In this document: positions 6,354 to 12,588 of the stretch, in pieces
Layout: each line of letters begins with the position of its first letter
Position numbering within the stretch: position 1 is the stretch's first letter
Assembly: GCA_003516865.1 (NCBI GenBank)
Contig: DPBR01000092.1
Coordinates: 41,072-56,985, forward strand
Source: Oscillospiraceae bacterium
GTDB lineage: Bacteria > Bacillota > Clostridia > Oscillospirales > Ruminococcaceae
Reading direction: 5' to 3'
DNA: 15,914 nt
Translations under genes and position numbers: made by a program
Notes under the pieces: model-generated
The model's database searches: none
Told to the model about the DNA's origin: nothing
What the model saw: the letters and a program-made list of their open reading frames with translations, nothing else

Positions 6354-6502
6354 TTTTGAGGCAAAGCCGAGGGGTTTCGGCTGCGCCTTTGGAATTACCT
6401 CTAAGAAAAAACTTGACAGTTGCTGTTAATAAGAACGGCGCGGCGGTTTCCGCAAAAAGTCGCCGTTCATTAACTTGCAGCTTAACTTGAAAGGAATTTA
6501 TA
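6354..6502 (+). other. rplB-rpsS spacer with two strong stem-loops
   Basis: First stem: AGGC (6359) and perfect AGCCGA/TCGGCT (6365-6370 with 6377-6382, loop GGGGTT), closed below by GCCT (6385), 10 pairs with a 2x2 internal loop. Second: GTTAAT, two unpaired A, then GAACGGCG (6433-6440), pairing perfectly with CGCCGTTC followed directly by ATTAAC (6461-6474). An inner GCGG/CCGC hairpin with a three-base loop lies at 6443-6453. Only the first is followed by a short T stretch (TTTGG), so termination is doubtful. A TTGACA at 6413 lacks a -10 box. The rpsS Shine-Dalgarno (AAAGGA, 6490) lies outside the stems. Confidence 0.6.
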
Positions 6503-6781
6503 ATGGGAAGAAGCATTAAGAAGGGGCCTTACGTTCAGGAAGCTCTTATGAAGAGAGTTCTCGATATGAACGAAAAGGGCGAGAAGAAGGTTCTCAAGAC
6601 CTGGAGCCGCTCCTCGACAATTTTCCCCGATTTCGTAGGTCACACTTTTGCCGTTCACGACGGCAGAAAGCACGTTCCGGTATATGTTACCGAGGATATG
6701 GTAGGACACAAGCTTGGCGAGTTTGCTCCCACAAGAACCTTTAAGGGTCACGCGGGCAGCAAGACCACAGGCAAGAAGTAA
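6503..6781 (+). CDS. rpsS: 30S ribosomal protein S19
   Basis: 92 residues, normal for S19. MGRSIKKGPYV at the start, then KVLKTWSRSSTIFPDFVGHTFAVHDGRKHVPVYVTEDMVGHKLGEFAPTRTF covers essentially the whole conserved core. S19 forms a complex with S13 in the head of the small subunit near the A site. The Shine-Dalgarno (AAAGGA) is weaker than in most neighbouring genes, and the gene is preceded by the 149-base structured spacer, so its translation may be less directly coupled to rplB. rplV follows after 12 bases. Very sure. Confidence 0.97.
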   Translation: MGRSIKKGPYVQEALMKRVLDMNEKGEKKVLKTWSRSSTIFPDFVGHTFAVHDGRKHVPVYVTEDMVGHKLGEFAPTRTFKGHAGSKTTGKK

Positions 6782-6793
6782 GGAGGGGAGAAT

Positions 6794-7129
6794 ATGGAAG
6801 CCAGAGCAGAACTCAGACAGGTACGTATCTCTCCGCGCAAGGTTGGAATCGTGCTCGATTTAATCCGCAATAAGCCCGTTGAAACGGCTATGGCTATTCT
6901 CAAGAATACGCCCAAGTCCGCTTGCGAGCCGCTTGCAAAGCTGCTTAAGTCCGCTGTTGCAAACGCTGAAAACAATCACAATATGGATACTTCAAGACTT
7001 TATGTTTCTCAGTGCTACGTTGGCGCGGGTATCACGCTCAAGCGTATCAGACCCAAGGACCACGGCAGAGCGCACAGAATTATGAAGAGAACGTCCAACA
7101 TCACGCTGGTTGTTAAAGAAGCTGAATAA
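6794..7129 (+). CDS. rplV: 50S ribosomal protein L22
   Basis: 111 residues. MEARAELRQVRISPRKVGIVLDLIRNKPVETAMAIL is the usual N-terminal half, and the long beta-hairpin that lines the exit tunnel is seen as GAGITLKRIRPKDHGRAHRIMKRTSNITLVV. L22 with L4 forms the tunnel constriction where macrolides act; no insertion or deletion of the resistance type is evident in the loop. AAGGAGGGG seven bases upstream supports the ATG. rpsC follows after 14 bases. Very sure. Confidence 0.97.
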   Translation: MEARAELRQVRISPRKVGIVLDLIRNKPVETAMAILKNTPKSACEPLAKLLKSAVANAENNHNMDTSRLYVSQCYVGAGITLKRIRPKDHGRAHRIMKRTSNITLVVKEAE

Positions 7130-7143
7130 GGAGGAGAATTACA

Positions 7144-7974
7144 ATGGGACAGAAGGTTAATCCGCACGGTCTTCGCGTGGGTGTAATCAAGGATTGGGAT
7201 TCTCGCTGGTTCGCGGGCAAAGCAACCTTCGGTGATACACTTGTCGAGGATTACAAAATCCGTGACTACCTGATGAACAAGAGAATGTTCAGCAAGGTAT
7301 CCGGCGAAAAGACCGGCCAGCTGCTCTCCAGAGCCGTTGGTATCGCAGACATTCAGATTGAGCGCACAGGCGCTGACAAAATCAAAATCTACATTCACGC
7401 CGACAAGGTGGGAATGCTTATAGGCCCCAAGGGCGCAGAGATTGAGAAAATTCGCGGTGAGGTTGAAAAGCTCATCGGAAAGACGGTTTCTATCGATATC
7501 GTTGAAATCAAGAATCCCGACCTCAACGCTCAGCTTGTTGCTGACAGCATCGCTCAGCAGCTTGAAGGACGCGTTTCCTTCAGACGCGCTATGAAGCAGG
7601 CTATCGGCAGAACGATGAAGAGCGGCGCTAAGGGTATCAAGACCATGGTTAGCGGTCGTCTGGGCGGCGCGGAAATCGCTCGCTCCGAGAGCTATCACGA
7701 GGGTACAATCCCGCTTCAGACTCTTCGCGCTGATATCGAATACGGCGTTGCAAGAGCTAACACAACCTACGGCGTAATCGGCGTTAAGGTTTGGATTTAC
7801 AACGGCGAAGTTCTCAAGGGCGAAATCCCCGCGAACAAGCCCGCTCGCACCGACAGAAACGAGCGCGGTGACAGACGCCGTAACGACAGAGCAAACGGCG
7901 CGGGCAGAAACGGCGACCGTCGTCCTCCCCGTAAGCCCAGAACAGAAGCAAAAAAAGAAGGGGGTAACGAATAA
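7144..7974 (+). CDS. rpsC: 30S ribosomal protein S3 with long basic tail
   Basis: 276 residues. MGQKVNPHGLRVGVIKDWDSRW is the S3 N-terminus. The KH domain lies around 38-110 with the GxxG loop seen as GPKG (KVGMLIGPKGAEIEKI). The C-terminal domain includes RAMKQAIGRTMKSGAKGIK and GRLGGAEIARSE. Residues about 231-276 form a low-complexity, Arg/Asn/Asp-rich tail absent from Bacillus S3 (about 218 residues) and longer than in E. coli (233). S3 helps form the mRNA entry channel and has helicase-related residues there. AAGGAGG precedes the ATG. The stop overlaps the rplP start (TAATG). Very sure. Confidence 0.97.
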   Translation: MGQKVNPHGLRVGVIKDWDSRWFAGKATFGDTLVEDYKIRDYLMNKRMFSKVSGEKTGQLLSRAVGIADIQIERTGADKIKIYIHADKVGMLIGPKGAEIEKIRGEVEKLIGKTVSIDIVEIKNPDLNAQLVADSIAQQLEGRVSFRRAMKQAIGRTMKSGAKGIKTMVSGRLGGAEIARSESYHEGTIPLQTLRADIEYGVARANTTYGVIGVKVWIYNGEVLKGEIPANKPARTDRNERGDRRRNDRANGAGRNGDRRPPRKPRTEAKKEGGNE

Positions 7975-8396
7975 TGCTGCTTCCTAAGAGAGTAAAGTAC
8001 AGAAGAGTGCAGAGAGGTCGCCGTAAGGGCGTTGCTACAAGAGGCAACAAGGTTACGAACGGCGAATATGGTCTTCAGGCGCTCGAAGCTGCTTGGATTA
8101 AGTCCAACCAGATTGAGGCGGCCCGTATCGCTATGACGCGTTATATCAAGCGCGGCGGTCAGGTTTGGATTAAGATTTTCCCCGATAAGCCCGTTACGAC
8201 AAAGCCGCTCGGCACTCGTATGGGTTCGGGAAAAGGTTCGCCCGAATATTGGGTTTCCGTTGTAAAGCCCGGCAGAGTTATGTTTGAAATCGCCGGCGTT
8301 TCCGAGGAAACCGCTAAAGAAGCTATGCGTCTTGCGATGCACAAGCTTCCTATCAAGTGCAAGTTTGTTAAAAAGGAAGACGGAGGTGAGCTTTAA
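7974..8396 (+). CDS. rplP: 50S ribosomal protein L16
   Basis: 140 residues, usual length. MLLPKRVKYRRVQRGRRKG, the central GLQALEAAWIKSNQIEAARIAMTRYIKRGGQVWIKIFPDKPVT, and RMGSGKGSPEYWVSVVKPGR are diagnostic. L16 lies near the A-site tRNA elbow and is needed late in large-subunit assembly. The start codon shares one base with the rpsC stop, and the stop shares one base with the rpmC start, so rpsC-rplP-rpmC form a tightly coupled run. Its Shine-Dalgarno (GAAGGGGG) lies inside the end of rpsC. Very sure. Confidence 0.97.
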   Translation: MLLPKRVKYRRVQRGRRKGVATRGNKVTNGEYGLQALEAAWIKSNQIEAARIAMTRYIKRGGQVWIKIFPDKPVTTKPLGTRMGSGKGSPEYWVSVVKPGRVMFEIAGVSEETAKEAMRLAMHKLPIKCKFVKKEDGGEL

Positions 8397-8596
8397 TGAA
8401 GGCTTCGGAAATTAAATATCTTTCGGAAAAAGAGCTTGAAACTAAGCTCGCCGAGCTCAAACAGGAGCTTTTTAATCTGCGCTTCCAGCTCGCCGTAAAC
8501 CAGCTTGACAACCCCACCAGAATAAAGGCTGTCAAGAAGGACATCGCTCGCATCAAGACCGTTCAGCGCGAACGCGAGCTTACGGCTCAGAATTAA
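8396..8596 (+). CDS. rpmC: 50S ribosomal protein L29
   Basis: 66 residues, two-helix L29 protein: MKASEIKYLSEKELETKLAELKQELFNLRFQLAVNQLDNPTRIKAVKKDIARIKT matches the family throughout. L29 sits beside L23 at the tunnel exit. Start overlaps the rplP stop (TAATG); GGAGGTGAG inside the end of rplP is the binding site. rpsQ follows after 22 bases. Very sure. Confidence 0.96.
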   Translation: MKASEIKYLSEKELETKLAELKQELFNLRFQLAVNQLDNPTRIKAVKKDIARIKTVQRERELTAQN

Positions 8597-8618
8597 GGAA
8601 GGAGGATAAGAACTAAAA

Positions 8619-8873
8619 ATGGAGAGAAATCTTAGAAAAACTAGAGTAGGCAAAGTCGTAAGCGACAAGATGGATAAGACAATCGTTGTCGCTATCGAGG
8701 ATAATGTTCGTCATCCTCTTTACAAGAAAATCGTAAAGCGCACAATCAAGCTCAAGGCTCACGATGAGGAGAACACCTGCAAGGTTGGCGACAGAGTTGA
8801 GATTATGGAAACAAGACCCCTTTCCAAGGATAAGAGATGGCGTCTTGTAAACATCATCGAGCGCGCTAAGTAA
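8619..8873 (+). CDS. rpsQ: 30S ribosomal protein S17
   Basis: 84 residues, usual length. RKTRVGKVVSDKMDKTIVVAIEDNVRHPLYKKIVKRTIKLKAHDEEN and GDRVEIMETRPLSKDKRWRLVNIIERAK are the S17 OB-fold signature. S17 is a primary 16S rRNA binder. The Shine-Dalgarno GGAGG is about 13 bases from the ATG, slightly far compared with neighbours, but the family N-terminus supports this start. It is the last gene of the S10 block; a 49-base spacer with a perfect hairpin precedes rplN. Very sure. Confidence 0.97.
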   Translation: MERNLRKTRVGKVVSDKMDKTIVVAIEDNVRHPLYKKIVKRTIKLKAHDEENTCKVGDRVEIMETRPLSKDKRWRLVNIIERAK

Positions 8874-8887
8874 TTTCTGATTTTTTC

Positions 8888-8904
8888 GTCGGAAATCTTC
8901 CGAC
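8888..8904 (+). other. Perfect hairpin at the S10/spc junction, just before the rplN ribosome binding site
   Basis: GTCGGAA (8888-8894), loop ATC, TTCCGAC (8898-8904): seven perfect pairs with a minimal loop. The rplN Shine-Dalgarno (GGAAGGAG) begins two to three bases after the stem. Six T lie before the hairpin, not after, so it is not a plus-strand terminator, and the minus-strand reading has an A-run. The GTCGGA/TCCGAC core is the same as that of the main S10 leader stem. Confidence 0.6.
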
Positions 8905-8922
8905 AGGGAAGGAGTATAAGCC

Positions 8923-9291
8923 ATGATACAAATGCAGACATTGCTCAAGGTTGCTGACAACACCGGCGCCAAGGAGCTTATGTGTATCAGAGTGCTGGGC
9001 GGAACCCGCAGAAGATACGCAAATATCGGCGACGTTATCGTAGCTTCCGTTAAAAAAGCTACACCCGGCGGCGTTGTTAAAAAGGGCGACGTCGTAAAGT
9101 GCGTTGTAGTTCGCTCGGCAAAGGGTCTGAGACGCGACGACGGCACATATATCCGCTTTGACGAAAATGCGGCGGTTATCATCAAGGAGGACAAAAATCC
9201 GAAGGGAACTCGTATTTTTGGGCCGGTTGCAAGAGAGCTGAGAGATAAGGATTATATGAAAATCCTTTCCCTTGCTCCCGAAGTTCTTTAA
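8923..9291 (+). CDS. rplN: 50S ribosomal protein L14
   Basis: 122 residues, the standard length. MIQMQTLLKVADNTGAKELMCIRVLGG, YANIGDVIVASVKKATPGG, KKGDVVKCVVVRSAKG and GTRIFGPVARELRD are L14 hallmarks. L14 forms part of the intersubunit bridge and of the RsfS silencing-factor binding site. The first of two nearby ATGs (8923) is used because L14 proteins begin MIQxQT and GGAAGGAG is well placed. It heads the gene block called spc in E. coli. rplX follows after 15 bases. Very sure. Confidence 0.97.
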   Translation: MIQMQTLLKVADNTGAKELMCIRVLGGTRRRYANIGDVIVASVKKATPGGVVKKGDVVKCVVVRSAKGLRRDDGTYIRFDENAAVIIKEDKNPKGTRIFGPVARELRDKDYMKILSLAPEVL

Positions 9292-9306
9292 TGGAGGTGC
9301 CGCGGT

Positions 9307-9648
9307 ATGAATATTAAAGTCGGCGACACAGTCGCTCTTATGACGGGCGACAGCAAGGATAAGTTCACTAACGGTCAGAACGGCAAGAGAAAAACCGGTA
9401 AGGTTCTGACTGTTTCCCCCAAGGAGGGCAAGGTAATCGTTGAGGGTATCAATATGGTTACCAAGCACGTTAAGCCCAAGCAGCAGGGTCAGCTCGGCGG
9501 CAGAGTTCAGGCTGAAAGCCCGATTTATGCCTGCAAGGTTATGCCTGTTTGCCCTAAGTGCGACAAGCCTACAAGAGTAGGTCACAAGATTGAGGACGGC
9601 AAGAAAATCAGAGTCTGCAAGCACTGCGGAGCAGAGCTGAAGTATTGA
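9307..9648 (+). CDS. rplX: 50S ribosomal protein L24, zinc-ribbon form with N-terminal insertion
   Basis: 113 residues, about ten more than typical. The KOW segment (MNIKVGDTVALMTGDS...TGKVLTVSPKEGKVIVEGINMVTKHVK) is interrupted at about residues 15-29 by a polar insertion, KDKFTNGQNGKRK. The C-terminal part keeps C82-x2-C85 and C104-x2-C107 (CPKCDKPTRVGHK...RVCKHCG), a zinc-ribbon arrangement found in some bacterial L24 and lost in others such as E. coli. L24 is an assembly initiator of the large subunit. GGAGGTG precedes the ATG. A 77-base structured spacer follows. Very sure of identity; zinc binding is inferred from the cysteines. Confidence 0.96.
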   Translation: MNIKVGDTVALMTGDSKDKFTNGQNGKRKTGKVLTVSPKEGKVIVEGINMVTKHVKPKQQGQLGGRVQAESPIYACKVMPVCPKCDKPTRVGHKIEDGKKIRVCKHCGAELKY

Positions 9649-9725
9649 TTGCCCAGAGGTCGGGTATAAGCAGCGCAAAAGTTCGCTTCACGCGCTAAAA
9701 CCCGGCTTAAACGGAGGAAAAAACT
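9649..9725 (+). other. rplX-rplE spacer with a two-part stem-loop
   Basis: CGGGT (9661-9665) pairs with ACCCG (9700-9704), and inside it AGCGC (9672-9676) pairs with GCGCT (9692-9696), leaving A-rich internal loops (ATAAGC and AAA) and a 15-base apical loop. The rplE Shine-Dalgarno ACGGAGG follows eight bases later. In E. coli the S8 target that represses the spc genes lies at this same junction, which makes the element a candidate autoregulatory site by position only. Confidence 0.5.
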
Positions 9726-10265
9726 ATGGCAAGAATGAAAGAATTCTACAAGGAAACCGTAGCTCCCGCGCTTTTTAAGAAATTCGGCTATAAGTCTGTT
9801 ATGCAGACCCCGAAGCTCGACAAAATCGTTGTAAACGTAGGCTGCGGCGAGGCAAAGGAGAACGCGAAGATTATCGACAACGTTATGGCTGAGCTTGCTA
9901 CCATCACCGGTCAGAAGCCCGTTGCCTGCAAGTCCAAGAAGTCTGTCGCGAACTTCAAGTTAAGAGAAGGTCAGGTTATCGGCGTTAAGGTTACGCTCCG
10001 CGGAGAGATTATGTACGAGTTTCTCGACAGACTTTTCAATGTAGCGCTTCCTCGTGTACGCGATTTCAGAGGTATTAACCCCAACTCCTTTGACGGAAGA
10101 GGAAACTACTCTTTCGGTCTGAAGGAACAGCTTATCTTCCCCGAAATCGAATACGATAAAATCGACGCTGTTCGCGGTATGGATATCAACTTCATCACAA
10201 CCGCTAAAACCGACGAAGAAGCCAGAGAGCTGCTCACCCTGATGGGCGCTCCTTTCGAGAAGTAA
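9726..10265 (+). CDS. rplE: 50S ribosomal protein L5
   Basis: 179 residues, usual length. It contains MARMKEFYKETVAPALFKKFGYKSVMQTPKLDKIVVNVGCGEA, ITGQKPVACKSKKSVANFKLREGQVIGVKVTLRG, the FLDRLFNVALPRVRDFRGINPNSFDGRGNYSFGLKEQLIFPEI signature and the ending TTAKTDEEARELLTLMGAPF. L5 binds 5S rRNA and contacts S13 and P-site tRNA. GGAGG eight bases before the ATG. rpsZ follows after 18 bases. Very sure. Confidence 0.97.
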   Translation: MARMKEFYKETVAPALFKKFGYKSVMQTPKLDKIVVNVGCGEAKENAKIIDNVMAELATITGQKPVACKSKKSVANFKLREGQVIGVKVTLRGEIMYEFLDRLFNVALPRVRDFRGINPNSFDGRGNYSFGLKEQLIFPEIEYDKIDAVRGMDINFITTAKTDEEARELLTLMGAPFEK

Positions 10266-10283
10266 TTAGAACGGAGGAAAGCT

Positions 10284-10469
10284 ATGGCTAAGATGTCACT
10301 CAAGCAGAAGCAGCTCAGAGAGCCGAAATTTTCGACTCGCGCTTACAACAGATGCAAGATTTGCGGCAGACCTCACGCTTATATGCGCAAGTTCGGCATT
10401 TGCAGAATCTGCTTCAGAGAGCTTGCTTACAAGGGACAGATTCCCGGCGTGAAGAAGTCGAGCTGGTAA
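10284..10469 (+). CDS. rpsZ: 30S ribosomal protein S14, zinc-binding (type Z)
   Basis: 61 residues, the short zinc form of S14. MAKMSLKQKQLREPKFSTRAYNRCKICGRPHAYMRKFGICRICFRELAYKGQIPGVKKSSW has C24-x2-C27 and C40-x2-C43, the four zinc ligands, and the invariant C-terminal SSW. This form is typical of Firmicutes and can be replaced by a zinc-free paralogue in some species; none is seen here. GGAGG precedes the ATG. The spacer to rpsH is long (149 bases) and structured. Very sure. Some annotations name this gene rpsN. Confidence 0.97.
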   Translation: MAKMSLKQKQLREPKFSTRAYNRCKICGRPHAYMRKFGICRICFRELAYKGQIPGVKKSSW

Positions 10470-10618
10470 TCAATTCGCTTCTGCAAATTCCCTCGCCGGA
10501 CGGGTTTTTCAGAGGTCCGGCATCAATATCGCGCTTTGGCGCAGGATTATGCGAGTACGACGAACGGGCGCGCAGCGCCGATGGAATTCGTAACGGCTCA
10601 GCGTTAGGAGGTAAATGA
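10470..10618 (+). other. rpsZ-rpsH spacer with three hairpins
   Basis: First, GCCGGAC (10495-10501) with GTCCGGC (10515-10521), seven perfect pairs, the loop carrying five T. Second, GCGC/GCGC with loop TTTG (10531-10542). Third, GGCGC/GCGCC with loop GCA (10567-10579). No T-run follows any of them. The rpsH Shine-Dalgarno TAGGAGG (10605-10611) lies 26 bases beyond the last stem. No coding content seen. Confidence 0.55.
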
Positions 10619-11017
10619 ATGCAGATTACAGATACTATCGCGGATATGCTTACGAGAATTCGCAACGCCAATTCCGCAAAGCACGCAACTGTTGACGTTC
10701 CCGCTTCCAACCTTAAGAAGCAGATTGCTCAGATTCTGCTTGACGAGGGCTACATCAAGTCCTTCAAGGTTGTTGACGACAACAAGCAGGGCGTTATCAA
10801 AATCACTCTCAAGTATACCGACAGCAAGTCGCAGGTTATCACCGGTCTCAGAAGAGTTTCCAAGCCCGGTTTGAGAATCTACTCCAACTGCAAGGATATG
10901 CCCAAGGTTATGAAGGGCCTCGGAATCGCTATCGTTTCCACTTCCAAGGGCATTATGACGGATAAAAAGGCTCGCGAAATGAATGTCGGCGGCGAAGTGC
11001 TGGCATTCGTATGGTAA
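10619..11017 (+). CDS. rpsH: 30S ribosomal protein S8
   Basis: 132 residues, usual length. MQITDTIADMLTRIRNANSAKHATVDVPASNLKKQIAQILLDEGYIKSF, GLRRVSKPGLRIYS, and GLGIAIVSTSKGIMTDKKAREMNVGGEVLAFVW are S8 signatures. S8 binds helix 21 of 16S rRNA and in E. coli is the repressor of the spc operon. AGGAGG is well placed before the ATG at 10619; an out-of-frame ATG lies five bases upstream. rplF follows after 12 bases. Very sure. Confidence 0.97.
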   Translation: MQITDTIADMLTRIRNANSAKHATVDVPASNLKKQIAQILLDEGYIKSFKVVDDNKQGVIKITLKYTDSKSQVITGLRRVSKPGLRIYSNCKDMPKVMKGLGIAIVSTSKGIMTDKKAREMNVGGEVLAFVW

Positions 11018-11029
11018 GGAGGAATAGTA

Positions 11030-11575
11030 ATGTCAAGAATCGGTAGAATGCCTATTACTGTTCCCGCGGGCGTTGACGTTAAAATCGACGGCTTCGTTGT
11101 AACCGTAAAAGGTCCTAAGGGCACAATCACAAAAGAGTTCAACCACACAATGAAGATTACCCACGAGGGCAACACCATCACTGTTGAGCGCCCGAACGAC
11201 GAGAATATTTCCCGTTCGCTTCACGGTCTTACAAGAACGCTTATCCACAATATGGTTGTAGGCGTTACGGAGGGCTACAAGAAGGAACTCGAAATCAACG
11301 GCGTCGGCTTCAGATGCGAAAAGCAGGGCAAGGACGTTATCATGAACCTCGGCTATTCTCACAAGGTCGTTGTTTCCGATACGGACGACTGCAAGCTTGA
11401 AGTCCCCAGCCCCAACAAGATTATCGTTGTCGGAATCGACAAGCAGAAGGTTGGCCAGCGCGCTTCCGAAATCAGAAGCAAGCGTCCTCCCGAGCCTTAC
11501 AAGGGTAAAGGTATCAAGTACGTTGACGAGTATATCCGCCGCAAGGAAGGCAAGGCAGGAAAGGGCAAGAAGTAA
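11030..11575 (+). CDS. rplF: 50S ribosomal protein L6
   Basis: 181 residues, usual length. MSRIGRMPITVPAGVDVKIDG, VTVKGPKGTITKEF, SLHGLTRTLIHNMVVGVTEGYKKELEINGVGFRCE and the C-terminal KRPPEPYKGKGIKYVDEYIRRKEGKAGKGKK are diagnostic. L6 lies by the sarcin-ricin loop, where translation factors act. AAGGAGGA upstream of the ATG. A 115-base structured spacer separates it from rplR. Very sure. Confidence 0.97.
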   Translation: MSRIGRMPITVPAGVDVKIDGFVVTVKGPKGTITKEFNHTMKITHEGNTITVERPNDENISRSLHGLTRTLIHNMVVGVTEGYKKELEINGVGFRCEKQGKDVIMNLGYSHKVVVSDTDDCKLEVPSPNKIIVVGIDKQKVGQRASEIRSKRPPEPYKGKGIKYVDEYIRRKEGKAGKGKK

Positions 11576-11690
11576 TATTGATTATATCGGGGCTTTTTCG
11601 CCTCGTGAGATATTAATTCTGATTGAAAGGCTTTTCCCGCAATACGCGTCGCTGCGCGTACAGGGATAAGACCGTGAAAGGATAAGAACA
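11576..11690 (+). other. rplF-rplR spacer with two stem-loops
   Basis: First: ATATC then GGGGC (11584-11593), loop TTTTTC, GCCTC (11600-11604), four unpaired bases, GATAT (11609-11613). Second: CTTTTCCC (11631-11638) with GGGATAAG (11663-11670, one T-T mismatch), enclosing perfect TACGCG/CGCGTA (11643-11648 with 11655-11660, loop TCGCTG). The second is a two-part stem with 13 Watson-Crick pairs. No T-run follows. The rplR binding site (GAAAGGA, 11676) lies six bases after it. Confidence 0.55.
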
Positions 11691-12050
11691 ATGGTTAAAA
11701 TAATCGATAAGAACAAGAGCAGAATGCGCCGTCATAAGCGCGTTCGCGGCAAGATTTCGGGTACTCCCGAATGCCCCAGACTTAATGTTTTCCGTTCTTC
11801 TATGCATATTTATGCTCAGATAATCGACGACGTTAACGGCAAGACGCTCTGCGCTGCTTCTTCCACCGAAAAGGGTTTCGGTATGTACGGCGGCAACTGC
11901 GAGGCTGCTAAGAAAGTCGGACAGATGATTGCTGAAAAGGCGAAGAACGCAGGTATCACCGACGTTGTTTTCGACAGAGGCGGATATGTGTATCACGGAA
12001 GAGTAGCCGCTCTTGCTGAAGGCGCAAGAGAAGGCGGACTCAATTTCTGA
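11691..12050 (+). CDS. rplR: 50S ribosomal protein L18
   Basis: 119 residues, usual length. RMRRHKRVRGKISGTPECPRLNVFRSSMHIYAQIIDD, AAKKVGQMIAEKAKNAGITDVVFDRGGYVYHGRVAALAEGAREGGLNF are L18 hallmarks. It binds 5S rRNA with L5. The Shine-Dalgarno AAAGGA is moderate compared with neighbours, and the gene follows the 115-base structured spacer. rpsE follows after 16 bases. Very sure. Confidence 0.97.
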   Translation: MVKIIDKNKSRMRRHKRVRGKISGTPECPRLNVFRSSMHIYAQIIDDVNGKTLCAASSTEKGFGMYGGNCEAAKKVGQMIAEKAKNAGITDVVFDRGGYVYHGRVAALAEGAREGGLNF

Positions 12051-12066
12051 TAAGGAGGGAAATCAC

Positions 12067-12561
12067 TTGGCTAGAATTGAACAGACAGAAAACGAGCTTT
12101 CTGAGAAGGTTGTTTACATCAACCGTGTTTCCAAGACCGTTAAGGGCGGACGTATTATGAAGTTCTCGGCTCTCGTAGTTGTTGGCGACGGAAACGGAAC
12201 AGTAGGCTTCGGTATGGGCAAATCCAACGAGGTTCCCGACGCAATCCGCAAGGGAATTGACGACGCGAAGAAAAATCTTCACAAGATTGCTCTCAAGGGC
12301 ACTACCATTCCTCACGAGATTACGGGTAAGTTTGGCGCAGGCGCAGTTCTGATGCGTCCCGCTCCCGAGGGTACCGGCGTTATCGCAGGCGGTCCCGTTC
12401 GTGCCGTAATTGAGATGGCGGGAATTAAGAACATTCGTACTAAGTCCCTTCGCTCAAATAACCCCTGCAACGTTGTAAGAGCTACTATGCAGGGCCTTAT
12501 GTCGCTGCGCACCGCGGAAGAAGTTGCGGCTCTCAGAGGCAAGAGCGTCAAGGAGCTTTGA
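12067..12561 (+). CDS. rpsE: 30S ribosomal protein S5, TTG start
   Basis: 164 residues, usual length. The N-terminal dsRNA-binding fold has LSEKVVYINRVSKTVKGGRIMKFSALVVVGDGNGTVGFGMGKSNEVPDAIRKGIDDAKKNL; the C-terminal half has FGAGAVLMRPAPEGTGVIAGGPVRAVIEMAGIKNI. S5 contributes to decoding accuracy and the mRNA entry channel. The start is a TTG at 12067, seven bases after AAGGAGGGA (12052-12060). The frame is open further upstream into rplR, but those residues are not S5-like and have no binding site. Very sure of identity, sure of the start. Confidence 0.96.
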   Translation: MARIEQTENELSEKVVYINRVSKTVKGGRIMKFSALVVVGDGNGTVGFGMGKSNEVPDAIRKGIDDAKKNLHKIALKGTTIPHEITGKFGAGAVLMRPAPEGTGVIAGGPVRAVIEMAGIKNIRTKSLRSNNPCNVVRATMQGLMSLRTAEEVAALRGKSVKEL

Positions 12562-12588
12562 TTTAAGAGCTTATAGGAGGATTACACA

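Noticed and set aside
6413..6441. Internal promoter before rpsS (TTGACA at 6413)
   Set aside because: The position 17 bases downstream reads CGGCGC, not a -10 box.
8881..8904. Terminator between rpsQ and rplN
   Set aside because: The T-run lies before the hairpin, and the opposite strand has an A-run after it; neither direction fits an intrinsic terminator.
10352..10618. Plus-strand open frame spanning the end of rpsZ and the spacer to rpsH
   Set aside because: It starts inside rpsZ in another frame, lacks a binding site and covers the hairpin region; not protein-like.
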